Below are positions 32,702 to 33,147 of a stretch of 33,147 nt of DNA, piece after piece. Every line of letters starts with the position of its first letter. Position 1 is the stretch's first letter. The DNA is taken from the NCBI GenBank assembly GCA_031082185.1, contig JAVHLI010000019.1, positions 1 to 33,147 of the forward strand, read 5' to 3'. Under the pieces are notes generated by a model. The model was not told where the DNA came from, did no database searches, and saw only the letters and a program-made list of their open reading frames with translations. Made by a program: the position numbers and the translations under genes. The stretch is from a bacterium (lineage in GTDB: Bacteria; Sysuimicrobiota; Sysuimicrobiia; Sysuimicrobiales; Humicultoraceae).

Positions 32702-33147
32702 GCCGTCTGGCGCTGACCGCCGCGCACGTCGAGGCCGCGGTCCTGGGCGGCGCGGTCCTGGGTGGCGGCGGAGGTGGATGGATCGCTGAAGGCCTCGCAC
32801 GCGGCCGCCTGGCAGTGGCCCTGGGCACGGTAGATCTTGTCTCGGTTGATGACCTCCCGCCCGATTCCATGATCGCCACCGCGGCGTTGGTCGGCGCGCC
32901 CTCGCCCAAGGAGCAGTTCGTGCGGCCCGTGGACTTCATCCGGGCCATGAGGCTGCTTGCGGAGCGCGCTGGGGTCAGTCTGGGCGGAATCATCGCCAAC
33001 GAGAACGGCGGTGGGGCTACGGTCAACGGCTGGTTGCAGGCGGCCGCGTTGGGCCTTCCGGTCGTGGACGCGCCGTGCAACGGCCGCGCCCACCCCACCG
33101 GTCTTATGGGTGCGATGGGGCTCCAGCGGGTGGAGGGGTACACATCC
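32698..33147 (+). CDS. DUF917 family protein (S-methyl thiohydantoin desulfurase-like), 3'-truncated by window end
   Basis: An open frame begins at TTG 32698, overlapping the DUF1177 stop by 4 nt (TTGA), and runs 150 codons to the window edge without a stop. It reads MSRLALTAAHVEAAVLGGAV in type, then LGGGGGGW, VDLVSVDDLPPDSMIATAALVGAPSPKEQF, GIIANENGGGATVNGWLQAAALGLPVVDAPCNGRAHPTG. The glycine-rich start, the alanine/glycine/proline-rich VGAPSP segment and the DAPCNGRAHPT run are DUF917 hallmarks; one member family is described as S-methyl thiohydantoin desulfurase, and DUF917 genes often sit next to hydantoinases. Function here is not known. About 200 further residues would be expected beyond the window. 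Confidence 0.8.
   Translation, partial: MSRLALTAAHVEAAVLGGAVLGGGGGGWIAEGLARGRLAVALGTVDLVSVDDLPPDSMIATAALVGAPSPKEQFVRPVDFIRAMRLLAERAGVSLGGIIANENGGGATVNGWLQAAALGLPVVDAPCNGRAHPTGLMGAMGLQRVEGYTS

Overview
This is a high-GC, gene-dense bacterial window. Start codons are a mix of ATG, GTG and TTG, and many stop/start junctions overlap by 1-4 nt. Both solute-binding proteins have signal peptides without a lipobox cysteine, which hints at a periplasm (a two-membrane cell), but I cannot place the organism taxonomically. Two large transport-plus-catabolism gene blocks run in opposite directions, with a small toxin-antitoxin/remnant zone between them.

Region 1 (1-3365, + strand): the 3' part of a saccharopine-dehydrogenase-like oxidoreductase, a DUF4143-type ATPase with a consensus-like promoter lying almost on its start codon, and a lower-GC exported SNase-like protein.

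Region 2 (3382-12885, - strand, read right to left): a nine-gene operon. It holds a GntR/FCD regulator, a biuret-hydrolase-like cysteine hydrolase, an NCS1 permease, a complete dipeptide-type ABC transporter (binding protein, two permeases, two ATPases) and a DUF1116 (AllG/YlbE-like) protein. A sigma70-type promoter with clustered GCGTAC-like motifs precedes the regulator. The most economical reading is uptake and hydrolysis of a small carbamoyl/ureido nitrogen compound; the substrate is not proven.

Region 3 (about 13.0-14.1 kb): a truncated P-type ATPase remnant and a VapB/VapC pair in which vapC carries one frameshift.

Region 4 (14167-33147, + strand): an Fe-alcohol dehydrogenase and a TIM-barrel protein, then a promoter with operator-like palindromes. 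After it come a ribose-type ABC transporter (binding protein, double ATPase, permease) with an SDR, a GntR/UTRA regulator, a ketose 3-epimerase, a Gfo/Idh dehydrogenase, a Zn-alcohol dehydrogenase, an aldehyde dehydrogenase, a cupin phosphoglucose isomerase, two FGGY kinases around a D-2-hydroxyacid dehydrogenase, and a KDPG-type aldolase. DUF1177 and DUF917 genes end the block, the latter cut by the window edge. Together they look like an import, oxidation/epimerisation, phosphorylation and cleavage route for an uncommon sugar, polyol or sugar acid. No sugar-acid dehydratase is present in the window.

No rRNA, tRNA, CRISPR array, insertion sequence or phage gene was recognised, and no gene-free stretch exceeds about 300 bases.
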